DNA of 64,000 nt from an uncultured Flavobacteriales bacterium (GTDB lineage Bacteria > Bacteroidota > Bacteroidia > Flavobacteriales_G > Salibacteraceae). This document shows positions 43,483-52,659 of the stretch, piece after piece (the first letter of the stretch is position 1; each line of letters starts with the position of its first letter). Made by a program: the position numbers and the translations under genes. The notes under the pieces are model-generated. The model was not told where the DNA came from. It made no database searches and worked only from the letters and a program-made list of their open reading frames with translations. The stretch covers positions 62,001 to 126,000 of the forward strand of contig CALCCE010000138.1 of the NCBI GenBank assembly GCA_937899835.1, in the 5' to 3' direction.

Positions 43483-44075
43483 CACAACAAAATTGTCGGT
43501 AGTTTTTTCATTGTTTCGGCGATCATTCCCCGAAGTTTTTTGCGCGCAAAGGACACGTGCCATTTCGATGTCCCGTCCGACATATCGAGCATCTTTCCAA
43601 TTTCTTTGTGGCTATATCCATCTATCACGTGCAGGTTGAAAACTTTTTGACTCAAAACCGGGAGCCGGGTAAGCATTTGTTGCAGTTCTTCAGCATCGAA
43701 GCGTTGATCTGCATCGTTGTAACTGATTTGAACATTGGTTCCGCGGTCTTCACTGAGATCATTGTATTCTATCAGTTCTTTTTGCTTTCGATTTTTACGA
43801 AACTCGTCGATGATCGTATTGATCATAATTCGACGAATCCAGGCTTCAAAAGGAGCTTCCTGACTGTATTTTTCCAGGTTGCTTAGCACTTTCAAAAAAC
43901 CGAGGTTCAATAAGGAGGTTGCGTCCTCCTTGTTCTTCTCATACCGCAGGCAAACACTCATCAGAATGCTGTAACTCTGGCGATACAATTCGAACTGAGC
44001 CTTCCGGTCTTTCTGGATGCACAAGCTCAAAAGCTCTTTGTCGATGCCCATCTCCATTTGTTTGAAGGTACGCAT
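43482..44075 (-). CDS. ECF-type RNA polymerase sigma factor
   Basis: 197 residues from ATG 44075; a second start at Met7 is possible. Region 2: FELYRQSYSILMSVCLRYEK, DATSLLNLGFLKVLSNLEKY, FEAWIRRIMINTIIDEFRKN. Region 4: LPVLSQKVFNLHVIDGYSHK, IGKMLDMSDGTSKWHVSFAR. The sequence SDGTSKWHVSFARKKLR is the recognition helix form typical of Bacteroidota ECF factors of the SigP/PorX-linked kind. It is translationally coupled to the envelope protein downstream and lies within the adhesin/PorP cluster, so control of surface-protein genes is a reasonable guess. A strong hairpin sits 46 bp upstream. Confidence 0.92.
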   Translation of the reverse strand: MRTFKQMEMGIDKELLSLCIQKDRKAQFELYRQSYSILMSVCLRYEKNKEDATSLLNLGFLKVLSNLEKYSQEAPFEAWIRRIMINTIIDEFRKNRKQKELIEYNDLSEDRGTNVQISYNDADQRFDAEELQQMLTRLPVLSQKVFNLHVIDGYSHKEIGKMLDMSDGTSKWHVSFARKKLRGMIAETMKKLPTILL

Positions 44076-44120
44076 GTTTCGGTATTTCCGTTACGCGTAC
44101 CATTCTCACCAGTTTAAAGT

Positions 44121-44161
44121 GGTCCAGGGCTCCACCCGATTAAAGTGGAGCCCTGAGGACC
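44121..44161. repeat. Long hairpin between PorP/SprF 2 and the sigma-factor gene
   Basis: GGTCC AGGGCTCCAC, 9-base loop, GTGGAGCCCT GA GGACC: a 15-bp stem with a 2-base bulge. The 9-mer TTAAAGTGG occurs just before and again in the loop (44114-44122 and 44140-44148). It lies 46 bp upstream of the sigma-factor start and about 145 bp after the PorP stop. It could terminate the upstream operon or be part of the sigma-factor leader; the lack of a T-run argues against a simple terminator. Confidence 0.5.
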
Positions 44162-44305
44162 AGCAGGTTGAACCAAACCTACTCATAAAAAATTTCCGGT
44201 TTTCCGGTTTTGTTTCCATTAAATTGCGCATCCAAGAAGGTACACGCAATCGCAACCCACAAGGTTGGGTCTACTCATCAACTTTTTCTAAAAATTTTAG
44301 ATTTA

Positions 44306-45262
44306 TCAGTTATAGGCCGGACAGAGCTGATTTTTCACCGGATACCTGCCTTTAGCACAAGGGGTTAGCGAAAGAATGATCTCGTGGGTATTGGAGCTAA
44401 TTCTACGCATTTTTGAAGTGGTATAGTCGTAGGAATATCCTACCGAAACGAATTTTGCCAACTTTAGCTGCATCATGGCACTAACGGCATCGCCCAGCCG
44501 GTAAGAAGCTCCCAAACCAATCACATCTTTGTAAAAAACCAACATATTGGCGTCAATGGAAGGAGGCCACAGGGCCGTGTAACGCACGTGCACAGAGGGG
44601 ATATACGTGTAATAATACCGTTGCGATTCGATTTGTCTTCCAATGGTAAAATAAAAATGTGGTGGCAGGCCCGCCGGAGAACCGATTTGCTGTCCGCCTT
44701 GCTTGAGTTGGTTTTTAAATACCTGGCGCACCGAGATCCCGGTGTAGAACGATTTGTTATACAGCCAAATACCGGGATGAATCTCAGGATAAAGAAAAAA
44801 AGCAACACCCTGTCCCAAGGTAGGATCGTCTAAGTCAGGATACACCAGTCCGGCCCCGCTAAATGACTCTCTTCGAAAACCAAGAAAAGCACCGGTAGAC
44901 ATAATCAAATTACGATTCAAGCGCACATGAAAAGCATAAGAAGGATAAACAGCCTGGCGCCCAAAGGCCCCAATCTCTTCGTTGAACATGTACACCCCAA
45001 TGCCGTGCCAATGCTGCCGAATACCGTTTTTCTTACCAATGGCTTTGTGGAAGGTGAAGAAGGAAACTTCTGGTGCTCCATCCAGCCCTACCCACTGTCG
45101 TCGATACCCCAGTTTAATGTCCGTACAAGGTTTGCTCCCAGCCACCGCAGGATTGATCGCATAGTGATTGAATAAATATTGGGTGTATTGCTCCGGTTGT
45201 TGGGCGGATATTACGGTCCCCAACAAACAAAAAATCAACAGGATCAAACCTCCTTTTCTCAT
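44306..45262 (-). CDS. PorP/SprF family type IX secretion outer-membrane protein (partner of the 573-aa adhesin)
   Basis: 318 residues: signal peptide (GGLILLIFCLLGTVISAQ), then QPEQYTQYLFNHYAINPAVA and KLGYRRQWVGLDGAPEVSFF. These are the same family landmarks as the protein at 26325, but the sequence is clearly diverged, so the two are not recent duplicates. The C-terminus carries VSVGYSYDYTTSKMRRISSN THEIILSL. It overlaps the upstream adhesin by 4 bp (ATGA), showing strong translational coupling. The product is expected to act with that adhesin at the outer membrane. Confidence 0.93.
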   Translation of the reverse strand: MRKGGLILLIFCLLGTVISAQQPEQYTQYLFNHYAINPAVAGSKPCTDIKLGYRRQWVGLDGAPEVSFFTFHKAIGKKNGIRQHWHGIGVYMFNEEIGAFGRQAVYPSYAFHVRLNRNLIMSTGAFLGFRRESFSGAGLVYPDLDDPTLGQGVAFFLYPEIHPGIWLYNKSFYTGISVRQVFKNQLKQGGQQIGSPAGLPPHFYFTIGRQIESQRYYYTYIPSVHVRYTALWPPSIDANMLVFYKDVIGLGASYRLGDAVSAMMQLKLAKFVSVGYSYDYTTSKMRRISSNTHEIILSLTPCAKGRYPVKNQLCPAYN

Positions 45263-46980
45263 CGCATTAGGGTTAGATAACCAGTGAAGGTATCCGCATC
45301 GGGATCTTCATGATCTAAGGTGATTTGATAATAGTAGGTTCCGGTAGGCAGGGTGCGCCCTGCGTTGGTGCCATCCCAGGGAACTTTATATCCGGTAGAT
45401 CGATATACCCGCTGCCCCCAACGGTTGAACACCAATACCCGGCACCGCTCGTAAGTAGACAAGTTTTGCAACAACCAGGTCTCATTCAAGCCATCTCCGT
45501 TGGGGGAAAAGGCATTGGTGACGGTTACCGGCGGACAAAGGTTGGGAATGGTAACGGTGTAGTTGGCCGTACAACTGCGATTGTCCGTTATCACAATTTC
45601 GTACGTTCCAGTTAGCAATTCAGTAAACTCGGGAGTAAACTGCGTACCACCAGGATTCAACGTGTAGGTGTAGGGTGCAGTGCCGCCGACCACCTCCGTG
45701 ATCACAATGCTGCCAGTTGTAGACTGACATTCAATGGGCGTAACCACCGGACGGGCTTCGACCGGATCAGTCTCAGGAACTACTTCCACCAAGGTATCGC
45801 TACAGCCGTTGGCGTCCTCCACAACAATGGTATAGGTGCCCGCAGCAAGCCCACCATAAAAACCTTGGGCGTTACCGGGAGCCAACGGAGGGGTATACGT
45901 GTAAGGACCCGAGCCTCCTTGGGCGGTCACCAACAACGAACCGTTGGCCTCTCCACAATTAGCTTCGGTGACATTGGCGACAGCTTGCGGAGGAGCAGGC
46001 TGACTCACCGTAGTGGTTACGGTATCCATGCAGCCGTTTTGATCCTGAACAATCACTGAATAAGTACCTGCCGCAAGACCCGTAAAGCTATTGCCCGACT
46101 GAAAATTCGCACCACCATCAATGGAGTAAGAATAGTTTGGAGTACCACCGGATACGGAATCGATGGAAATACTACCTGTACTAGCCGTACAGGAGCTGGG
46201 CTGTGGAGTTTGAAAAACAGCGGTGATAGGATCTGATGCTGGCACCACCACCGAAACAACGGTATCACACCCTTGTGCATCGGTTACGGTAGCTGTGTAC
46301 GTTCCAGCGGACAAATTACCGATCAAGCTTCCACTTTGCCCATTGCTCCAGGCATAGGTATAAGGTGGAAAATTCCCACTCATGGAAAGATTGATGCTCC
46401 CATCATCGCCTGGATTGCAACTTTCAGGAAGCACCGCGGGTTGGGCTTGCCATGCAACCGCCTGCCCACTTACTTCAATATCGAAACTACAGGCTGAAAG
46501 GCTAGGTAGAGAAGTACCACCGTCAATTTGTACCCAATATTGGGTATTGCCCGATAATGAAATCCCATTCAATACAAAACCTCCGGCAAGGCCGGTATCG
46601 CAGTCAATCGCTATGTAAGAAGTTGGATCACACGGAACGGCAGCTGCCAGAAGTACCCCTTGCAATGTCAACCCAGGTCCACATCCTGAATTGCTGACGG
46701 TCACCTGCACTGCTCCACCAATGGCATTGGTCCGAAAAGTGTACCAGACGGAGTTATCTACATCATAACATTGTCCCCACGAGCCAGAGGCCATGCAATC
46801 TCCGTCCGGACCACCACATTGCGCAGTGGCACCAAGGGTGGTTCCAGCAATTTGCACATTGCTGCAAAGGACCTGAGCTGCGCTGCAATCGTCATTGGGC
46901 GGTTGCCCAAAACCAAGCAATGGCAAACACAACACCAACCAGCTCCATAGAACCTGCGATTTAGTGGGAATTCTTCGCAT
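45259..46980 (-). CDS. Secreted adhesin with SprB-type repeats and T9SS type B C-terminal domain
   Basis: 573 residues: signal peptide (SWLVLCLPLLGFGQ), an N-terminal beta domain with paired Cys (about 25-175: NDDCSAAQVLCSNVQ, CYDVDNSVWYTFRTNA), four SprB-like repeats (about 180-480, each ending in a DxNGC-type Cys), and the C-terminal gliding-motility-type domain (about 490-573: AFSPNGDGLNETW, VLVFNRWGQRVYR, WDGTNAGRTLPTGTYYYQIT). The N-terminal domain has the look of a bacterial pre-peptidase or lectin-like sandwich. It is the small counterpart of the 4880-residue adhesin, with its own PorP/SprF gene. Exported by T9SS; surface attachment is inferred. Confidence 0.93.
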   Translation of the reverse strand: MRRIPTKSQVLWSWLVLCLPLLGFGQPPNDDCSAAQVLCSNVQIAGTTLGATAQCGGPDGDCMASGSWGQCYDVDNSVWYTFRTNAIGGAVQVTVSNSGCGPGLTLQGVLLAAAVPCDPTSYIAIDCDTGLAGGFVLNGISLSGNTQYWVQIDGGTSLPSLSACSFDIEVSGQAVAWQAQPAVLPESCNPGDDGSINLSMSGNFPPYTYAWSNGQSGSLIGNLSAGTYTATVTDAQGCDTVVSVVVPASDPITAVFQTPQPSSCTASTGSISIDSVSGGTPNYSYSIDGGANFQSGNSFTGLAAGTYSVIVQDQNGCMDTVTTTVSQPAPPQAVANVTEANCGEANGSLLVTAQGGSGPYTYTPPLAPGNAQGFYGGLAAGTYTIVVEDANGCSDTLVEVVPETDPVEARPVVTPIECQSTTGSIVITEVVGGTAPYTYTLNPGGTQFTPEFTELLTGTYEIVITDNRSCTANYTVTIPNLCPPVTVTNAFSPNGDGLNETWLLQNLSTYERCRVLVFNRWGQRVYRSTGYKVPWDGTNAGRTLPTGTYYYQITLDHEDPDADTFTGYLTLMR

Positions 46981-47103
46981 GTAACTTCCTTCCTGGTGGG
47001 AGCCAGGGCAACTCCTACGCGATACAAGTTTAAAAGAATCGAGGCTTGCTATCCGACTGCCAAAAATTACTTATTGACATCATTCATTTGACAATCAAGC
47101 CTT

Positions 47104-49458
47104 TCAGGAATTATTTTGGGCAATCACCTCGAAGGTTTGACTCATGGCATTGCCCTGTTCGTCTACTAACGTTAGGCGGTGTTTGCCGGGTGGTGGATTC
47201 AACTCCATTTGGTGCAAGTCTTGGGTTTGCCCCAGAAACACCTCATCCAAATGCCAATATACCACCGCTTCAGGGGTTCGATGGGTAATTTCAAAAACCG
47301 TTTTGCTGCGGGTGCCGTCCAATTGACGTGGCACGTAGATGCGGCTGGGCCGTTTAGGATAGAGGATAGACATGGTTCGCTCTCCTTTGGTTGAACTACA
47401 ACCGGGGAGAAATGCAGGAAGTGGTTGATAGCGGGGATGGTTAAACCGGTAATACCATTCCATGACCGGTGGCAACACAAACCATGCTCGGTGTTGCATT
47501 TCATTGGTGTTCATGCAATGGCTGTTCACCTGATGTTTCCCCGCTGCATCGAGGTGTACCCATCGGTGAAAGGGACAAGCCCGGGTATCCAGCGAAGGAA
47601 GAGGAACAGCCACTTGGTTAGTTTTAGGACAAATGGACGAGGCCCGATACCCACTCTCAGCGCACAAGGCTACCTCCTGCATATCGTCGTGTGGCGGATC
47701 GAACCACTGAGAAGGAGGCAAATGCCCAAACAAATGAAACATGATCGGGGCTGCGGCTTCTACACCTACCAAACCCGGACGCCCTTCACCATCGGCATTG
47801 CCCACCCAAACCGCCACTACGTGATTGGGCGTTACTCCCACCGCCCAGGCATCGCGAAAACCAAAGCTGGTACCGGTTTTCCAAGCTACTTTTCGGGCGG
47901 AGCCGAAAGCCTGCCAATTGCTGTCTTCTTCAGGTCGTGCCACTTCCAGCATAGCTTGAAAAGTATGCCACACCACACCCGCACTCAAAGGCGCCTGCCC
48001 GATCGGCTCTTCGTTGGATTCCTCCCGTAAAAGCACCTTCGGTTCCAATCGCGCTACGGCTCTTGGATACTGATTCAGGGTATTGGCCATTTGGCCATAC
48101 ATGGCCGCTAAATCCCATAGAGTCGCTTCTGCACCGCCCAAGATGAGGGACAGACCGTAATGATCCGGCCCATGCTGCAGGGTGGTCATTCCCATTTTTC
48201 GAAGTTGCAAGTGAAATCGCGCTACGCCATAATCGCGCAATAGCAATACCGCCGGCACGTTCAGCGATCGAGCCAGAGCTCGGTGTGCCGGCACCGCTCC
48301 ATCGTAATTCTGAGTGTAGTTTTTTGGCGAGTAGCCGCCCATTTGGGTGGGCACATCGGGCACCAATTGATGGGGCGTAAGCATGCCTTCTTCCAGCATC
48401 CCTCCATAGAGAAAGGGCTTCAAGATGCTCCCGGTACTGCGCGGAGCGCGTATCACGTCCACATCGCCACCGTGTGCAGGGTCGTTCAAGGCCAAATTGC
48501 CAACGTAAGCCAGGACCTCCCCAGAATGGACGTCCAGAATAAGTGCCCCGGCATTGTAGATTTTATTTTCAGCCAAACGTGCCTGATGGAAAGCCAGCGA
48601 TTGCTGCACTTGCTTTTGCAAGCTGGCATCGAGACTGGATTTCAGCGGATTGCCTCTTAATGCCCCTGTTTGGAATCGGCTCATCAGGTGAGGCGCCAAG
48701 TCGGGCAACGGATGTGGAGCTTGGGGCAAAGGTTCGACAAGGGCCAATTGATACCCGATGGAATCAAGCAAGTCAACTTCCAGCAACCGATGGAGCAAAC
48801 GGTTGCGTTTGGCCAGCAAACGGTGCTGATTTTTGCCGGGATAGATGAGGCTAGGAGCATTGGGCAAAACGGCCAAAGTAGCCGATTCGGCCCAAGACAA
48901 GAGGGTGGGGGGGCCGCCATAGTATCGCCAGGAAGCAGCATCTAAGCCTACCACGTTGCCTCCATAAGGAGCATTAGAAGCCCAATAAGCTAAGATTTGG
49001 GATTTATTATAGCGCCATTCCATTCGGGTGGCCTGAATCAATTCCACCAGTTTTTCCCACAGGTTGCGCGATTTGCCCTTGCGGCTCAGTCGAATGACTT
49101 GCATGCTAATGGTGCTGCCACCGCTGACCACTCTGCGGGCTTCCAGGTTTTGTAGGAATGCTCGTCCAAAACCACGAAGGCTAAACCCTGCATGGTCGTA
49201 AAACTGGCGGTCTTCGAACTGCACCAAACAGTGCTTAAATTTCTCAGGAACCGCCGTATTGTGCGGAAACCGCCACTGGCCGTCAGCAGCGATGCGGGCG
49301 CCCAACAACTCCCCGTCCCGATCGTACAACACCGTCGACCTGGGGTCGTTAAACAAGGTTTCCGGCAAGCAATTCCAGTAGCCAATTGACAAGAGTAAAC
49401 CCAATAAAAGCAGTGGCTTTCGCTGGGTCCAAAAGAAGGTGATTAAACGGTATTTCAT
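47104..49458 (-). CDS. pbpC: Penicillin-binding protein 1C (bifunctional peptidoglycan synthase)
   Basis: 784 residues. One N-terminal transmembrane helix (KPLLLLGLLLSIGYWNCLP) is followed by the glycosyltransferase GT51 domain (about 45-230: QFEDRQFYDHAGFSLRGFGR, GGSTISMQVIRLSRKGKSRN). The transpeptidase domain spans about 300-560: SxxK as STGSILKPF near 338-341, SxN as RSLN, KTG as WKTGTSFGF. The BiPBP-type C-terminal domain (about 690-780) completes the PBP1C architecture. In enterobacteria pbpC is next to a periplasmic alpha-2-macroglobulin gene; here such a gene lies 7.5 kb away at 56993. A TATATTCG promoter box lies upstream at 49484-49491. Confidence 0.95.
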   Translation of the reverse strand: MKYRLITFFWTQRKPLLLLGLLLSIGYWNCLPETLFNDPRSTVLYDRDGELLGARIAADGQWRFPHNTAVPEKFKHCLVQFEDRQFYDHAGFSLRGFGRAFLQNLEARRVVSGGSTISMQVIRLSRKGKSRNLWEKLVELIQATRMEWRYNKSQILAYWASNAPYGGNVVGLDAASWRYYGGPPTLLSWAESATLAVLPNAPSLIYPGKNQHRLLAKRNRLLHRLLEVDLLDSIGYQLALVEPLPQAPHPLPDLAPHLMSRFQTGALRGNPLKSSLDASLQKQVQQSLAFHQARLAENKIYNAGALILDVHSGEVLAYVGNLALNDPAHGGDVDVIRAPRSTGSILKPFLYGGMLEEGMLTPHQLVPDVPTQMGGYSPKNYTQNYDGAVPAHRALARSLNVPAVLLLRDYGVARFHLQLRKMGMTTLQHGPDHYGLSLILGGAEATLWDLAAMYGQMANTLNQYPRAVARLEPKVLLREESNEEPIGQAPLSAGVVWHTFQAMLEVARPEEDSNWQAFGSARKVAWKTGTSFGFRDAWAVGVTPNHVVAVWVGNADGEGRPGLVGVEAAAPIMFHLFGHLPPSQWFDPPHDDMQEVALCAESGYRASSICPKTNQVAVPLPSLDTRACPFHRWVHLDAAGKHQVNSHCMNTNEMQHRAWFVLPPVMEWYYRFNHPRYQPLPAFLPGCSSTKGERTMSILYPKRPSRIYVPRQLDGTRSKTVFEITHRTPEAVVYWHLDEVFLGQTQDLHQMELNPPPGKHRLTLVDEQGNAMSQTFEVIAQNNS

Positions 49459-49483
49459 GATCCGATCCGGTTGTATCCAAAAA

Positions 49484-49491
49484 CGAATATA
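49484..49491 (-). promoter_or_regulatory. Candidate -7 element (TATATTCG) for pbpC
   Basis: Minus-strand TATATTCG fits TAnnTTYG and lies 25 bases before the pbpC start. Confidence 0.4.
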
Positions 49492-49556
49492 GTGGGCGAT
49501 CGGACCAGATTCTGGCTACTTTATTATCCGTTTCCGAGTCACACCGATTCGTTTGT

Positions 49557-49564
49557 TATCTTTG
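49557..49564 (+). promoter_or_regulatory. Candidate -7 element (TATCTTTG) for the sensor kinase operon
   Basis: Exact TAnnTTTG box 12 bases before the ATG at 49577. It overlaps the TTG upstream start, which favours the ATG. Confidence 0.5.
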
Positions 49565-49576
49565 ATTAATTGCCCT

Positions 49577-52500
49577 ATGGAGCGGATTTTTCGCCTTTCG
49601 GTCTGCTTGTTGTTCGCCTGCATATCTTTCGGGTCGACCGGACTTGCCCAACAGTTTCATTTTAAAAACTATTCGGTCGGTGAAGGGCTCCCTCAATCGC
49701 AGGTGTATGCCTTGCTGGAAGACAGTCGGGGCTATATTTGGATGGGAACCCGCGCGGGGGGCTTGTCCCGCTTCGACGGCATCAACTTCACTACGTTTAC
49801 CATCGAAGACGGACTGCCCGACAATGCCGTTTTCTGCCTGTACGAAGGCTCAGAGGGCAATATTTGGATTGGTACCGCCAAAGGAGTTTGTACCTTCAAC
49901 GGTCTCGACTTTGTTCCTCACCTGCTCCACGAGCAGGAGCGGCAACCACCCATCGGTGCCATTTGCCAGGATGAAAACGGGCAGTATTGGTTCGGCACTG
50001 GCGCTGGGTTGTATCGCTACGACGGAAAAGAAACCCGCTCCCTCTCTCCACTACCAAATTATCCCAAAGGCAGGATCAGCGACCTCTTGCCTGCCTCCAA
50101 AGGTGGAATGTGGGTAGGCCACGATCGTGGGGTTAGCCTGATCAATAGCAAAAAGGTGGTGCACTTTGACGCCACACGCGGACTGAGGAGTCAGGTAAGC
50201 TGCCTTAGCCGCGATTCTACTGGAACCATTTGGGCTGGCACCTACGGAGGTGGCATGTTTTTGTTGAAAGGCGATCGGGTTGAACCGCTGATCAACAAAC
50301 TGGGCCTGAATGAGAGTGTCATTTTCGATGTACTGCACGATTCCAATGGACAGGTGTGGATCACCACGCCAGTGGATGGCGTGAAATTGTGGTCGGGGCA
50401 AGACAGCAGTTTTACTGCCATCGACGAAGACGATGGCCTGGCCAACAATCATGTACGGTGCGCCTTGGAAGACCGCTGGGGGAATTTATGGTTTGGCACT
50501 TCCGGAGGAGGAGTAAGCAAATACTTCGGACAGCAATTCATCCATTTCGACGACCGCAACGGTCTGCCGGGCAGTTATGTGTATGCCGTTCGGCAAGATT
50601 CAAAGGGGCGTTTGTGGGTGGGCACTTCCGGTAAGGGAGTAACCCGCATCGAAAATGGCAAATACCATACCTACCGGGCCGATTCGGGCTTTTACAACGA
50701 GAAGGTGAAAAGCATTTACGAAGACCACCTGGGCAGGATGTGGTTTGGTACTGAAGGCAAAGGATTGAGTTGTTTGCACGACAGTGGTTTTGCACATTTT
50801 TCGGGAAGCAACGGCCTGAGTGGCAACTGGATCCGAGACATCACCGAAGATGCTCAACATCAATTGTGGATCGCTACTGCAGGAGGTGGGGTCACCAAAA
50901 TGACCCCCAAAGATTCTTTGAAGCTGGACTTTGATTTTGACTTCTTCACCACTACCCGCGGCATGCCCAAAAATCGGATCAATTGCCTGCACCGGGACAG
51001 CCTGGACCGCATTTGGTTTGGCACCTACACCGGAGGCATTGGTTTCATCTGGCGCGACTCGGTATACGCTTTTCCGAATGAGCAATTGGCTAGCCTTCAA
51101 ATCCGCTCCATGGTAGAAGACAACTATGGTGTCCTCTGGGTGGGTACCGCCAAAGGTGGTGTAAACGGCATTTCCATCTATGGCGACAGTTTGAAAATCA
51201 CCACCATCAACCGGGCTTCGGGCTTGTCTTCCAACAACATTTATTCGCTATCGATGGATCAGCAGAACAATTTGTGGGTGGGCAGCGAAACTGGTTTGGA
51301 TCAAGTGCAATTGGATGCGGACCGACAAGCTTTCGAATACAGTCACTATGCCAGAGAGGAAGGGTTTGTAGGCATTGAGAACTGCCTCAATGCCGCCTGG
51401 CGATCTACTGACGGCAACCTCTGGTTCGGTACCATCAACGGCCTCACTTGCTATAACCCTCAGCAACGTATGGACAATCCACTGCCCCCCATTCTGGAGA
51501 TTTCCAAAATCAGCTTGTTTTACGAATCGCTCCGCAACACCGACTATGGGCAGCACATTGGTCCCTGGGGGCAACTGGAAGGCACGGTGGAGTTTCCTTT
51601 CAACCAAAATCACCTGGGGTTTGATTTTGTAGGGCTCAACCACAAGAACCCCGAAAAAGTGCGCTACCAATGGCGGTTGGTGCCTTTTGATAAAGACTGG
51701 TCGCCGGTGAGCAAAAAAACGGACGCCACCTATTCCAACCTGCCACCGGGAGACTACACGTTTCAAGTGCGTGCCTGCAACGAAGACGGTATTTGGACCC
51801 CTGAACCTGCTGAAAGTTCGTTCACCATTTTAAAACCCATCTGGGAAACCTGGTGGTTTCGTGCGGCCTTCGGAGGTGTTTTTTTGCTATTGATCGCTCT
51901 ATTTTTCAATTTGCGTTTACGGCAGATCAAGCGGAAAAACCAACAACTGCAAGCCCAATTGCAATTGGAAAAAGGCTTGTTAGAGTTGGAACAAAAAGCC
52001 TTGCGCCTTCAAATGAATCCCCACTTCATTTTCAATGCGCTCAATTCGATACAAGGGGTAATCGCCCGAAAAGACGACAAAACCGCCCGCTATTATTTAG
52101 CTAAGTTTAGCAAGCTCATGCGCATGATTCTGGAAAACAGCCGGAGTCAAACGGTTTCGTTGAGTGAGGAAATCAGCACCCTCGAAAGCTACCTCGCACT
52201 GGAACGCTTCAGCCGTGGAGAGCGCTTTGATTATCAATTGACCGTGGAAGAATCGCTCGATCCGGACGACATCCACATTCCACCCATGATGATTCAGCCT
52301 TTTCTGGAAAATGCGGTCATCCACGGGGTGGGCCACCTCGACAATCAGGGACTGATCAAAGTACATTTCAAACAGGAGGCACAACAACTCATTGGCACCA
52401 TTGAAGACAACGGTATCGGCCGACAACAAGCCAAAGCCATCAAAAGTCAAATTGGCCAACACCATAAATCCACGGCATTGGCGGTTACCCAGGAACGGCT

Positions 52501-52624
52501 CGACATTTTGAACAATGGCGCAACCATCGAGCACCACAGCCTTGAAATCACCGACCTTCAGCAGGCCGATGGTGCCGCTTCGGGAACCTTGGTAACGATT
52601 CGCATTCCGGCACAATTGAATTGA
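49577..52624 (+). CDS. Two-component sensor histidine kinase, propeller/Y_Y_Y/LytS type
   Basis: 1015 residues from ATG 49577, with a signal peptide (IFRLSVCLLFACISFGSTGL). About 14 two-component-regulator propeller repeats fill residues 30-680 (SRGYIWMGTRAGGLSRFDG, GNIWIGTAKGVC, and so on). A Y_Y_Y beta domain follows (about 690-755: YQWRLVPFDKDWSPVS, LPPGDYTFQVRACNEDGIW), then one transmembrane helix (about 768-787) and a coiled-coil. The LytS/YehU-type kinase domain follows, with the phosphorylated His in NPHFIFNALNSIQ near 816 and the ATP-binding ENAVIHG and EDNGIGR motifs. The periplasmic propeller probably senses a polymer or peptide. The response regulator follows 35 bp later. Confidence 0.95.
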   Translation: MERIFRLSVCLLFACISFGSTGLAQQFHFKNYSVGEGLPQSQVYALLEDSRGYIWMGTRAGGLSRFDGINFTTFTIEDGLPDNAVFCLYEGSEGNIWIGTAKGVCTFNGLDFVPHLLHEQERQPPIGAICQDENGQYWFGTGAGLYRYDGKETRSLSPLPNYPKGRISDLLPASKGGMWVGHDRGVSLINSKKVVHFDATRGLRSQVSCLSRDSTGTIWAGTYGGGMFLLKGDRVEPLINKLGLNESVIFDVLHDSNGQVWITTPVDGVKLWSGQDSSFTAIDEDDGLANNHVRCALEDRWGNLWFGTSGGGVSKYFGQQFIHFDDRNGLPGSYVYAVRQDSKGRLWVGTSGKGVTRIENGKYHTYRADSGFYNEKVKSIYEDHLGRMWFGTEGKGLSCLHDSGFAHFSGSNGLSGNWIRDITEDAQHQLWIATAGGGVTKMTPKDSLKLDFDFDFFTTTRGMPKNRINCLHRDSLDRIWFGTYTGGIGFIWRDSVYAFPNEQLASLQIRSMVEDNYGVLWVGTAKGGVNGISIYGDSLKITTINRASGLSSNNIYSLSMDQQNNLWVGSETGLDQVQLDADRQAFEYSHYAREEGFVGIENCLNAAWRSTDGNLWFGTINGLTCYNPQQRMDNPLPPILEISKISLFYESLRNTDYGQHIGPWGQLEGTVEFPFNQNHLGFDFVGLNHKNPEKVRYQWRLVPFDKDWSPVSKKTDATYSNLPPGDYTFQVRACNEDGIWTPEPAESSFTILKPIWETWWFRAAFGGVFLLLIALFFNLRLRQIKRKNQQLQAQLQLEKGLLELEQKALRLQMNPHFIFNALNSIQGVIARKDDKTARYYLAKFSKLMRMILENSRSQTVSLSEEISTLESYLALERFSRGERFDYQLTVEESLDPDDIHIPPMMIQPFLENAVIHGVGHLDNQGLIKVHFKQEAQQLIGTIEDNGIGRQQAKAIKSQIGQHHKSTALAVTQERLDILNNGATIEHHSLEITDLQQADGAASGTLVTIRIPAQLN

Positions 52625-52659
52625 TCCAACATGCTCCCGAATTGCTAACTTAGCCCGCA

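Noticed and set aside
43209-43502. 97-codon plus-strand frames opposite the sigma-linked envelope protein
   Set aside because: Antisense of a Ser/Thr-rich region; no initiation signal or conserved composition.
26325-46980. A complete type IX secretion machine
   Set aside because: Only substrates and PorP/SprF partners are present; no SprA, PorK, PorL, PorM, PorN, PorU or PorV homologue is in the window.
49553-49576. TTG start 24 bases upstream of the histidine kinase ATG
   Set aside because: It overlaps the TATCTTTG promoter box, and the ATG at 49577 directly precedes the signal peptide.
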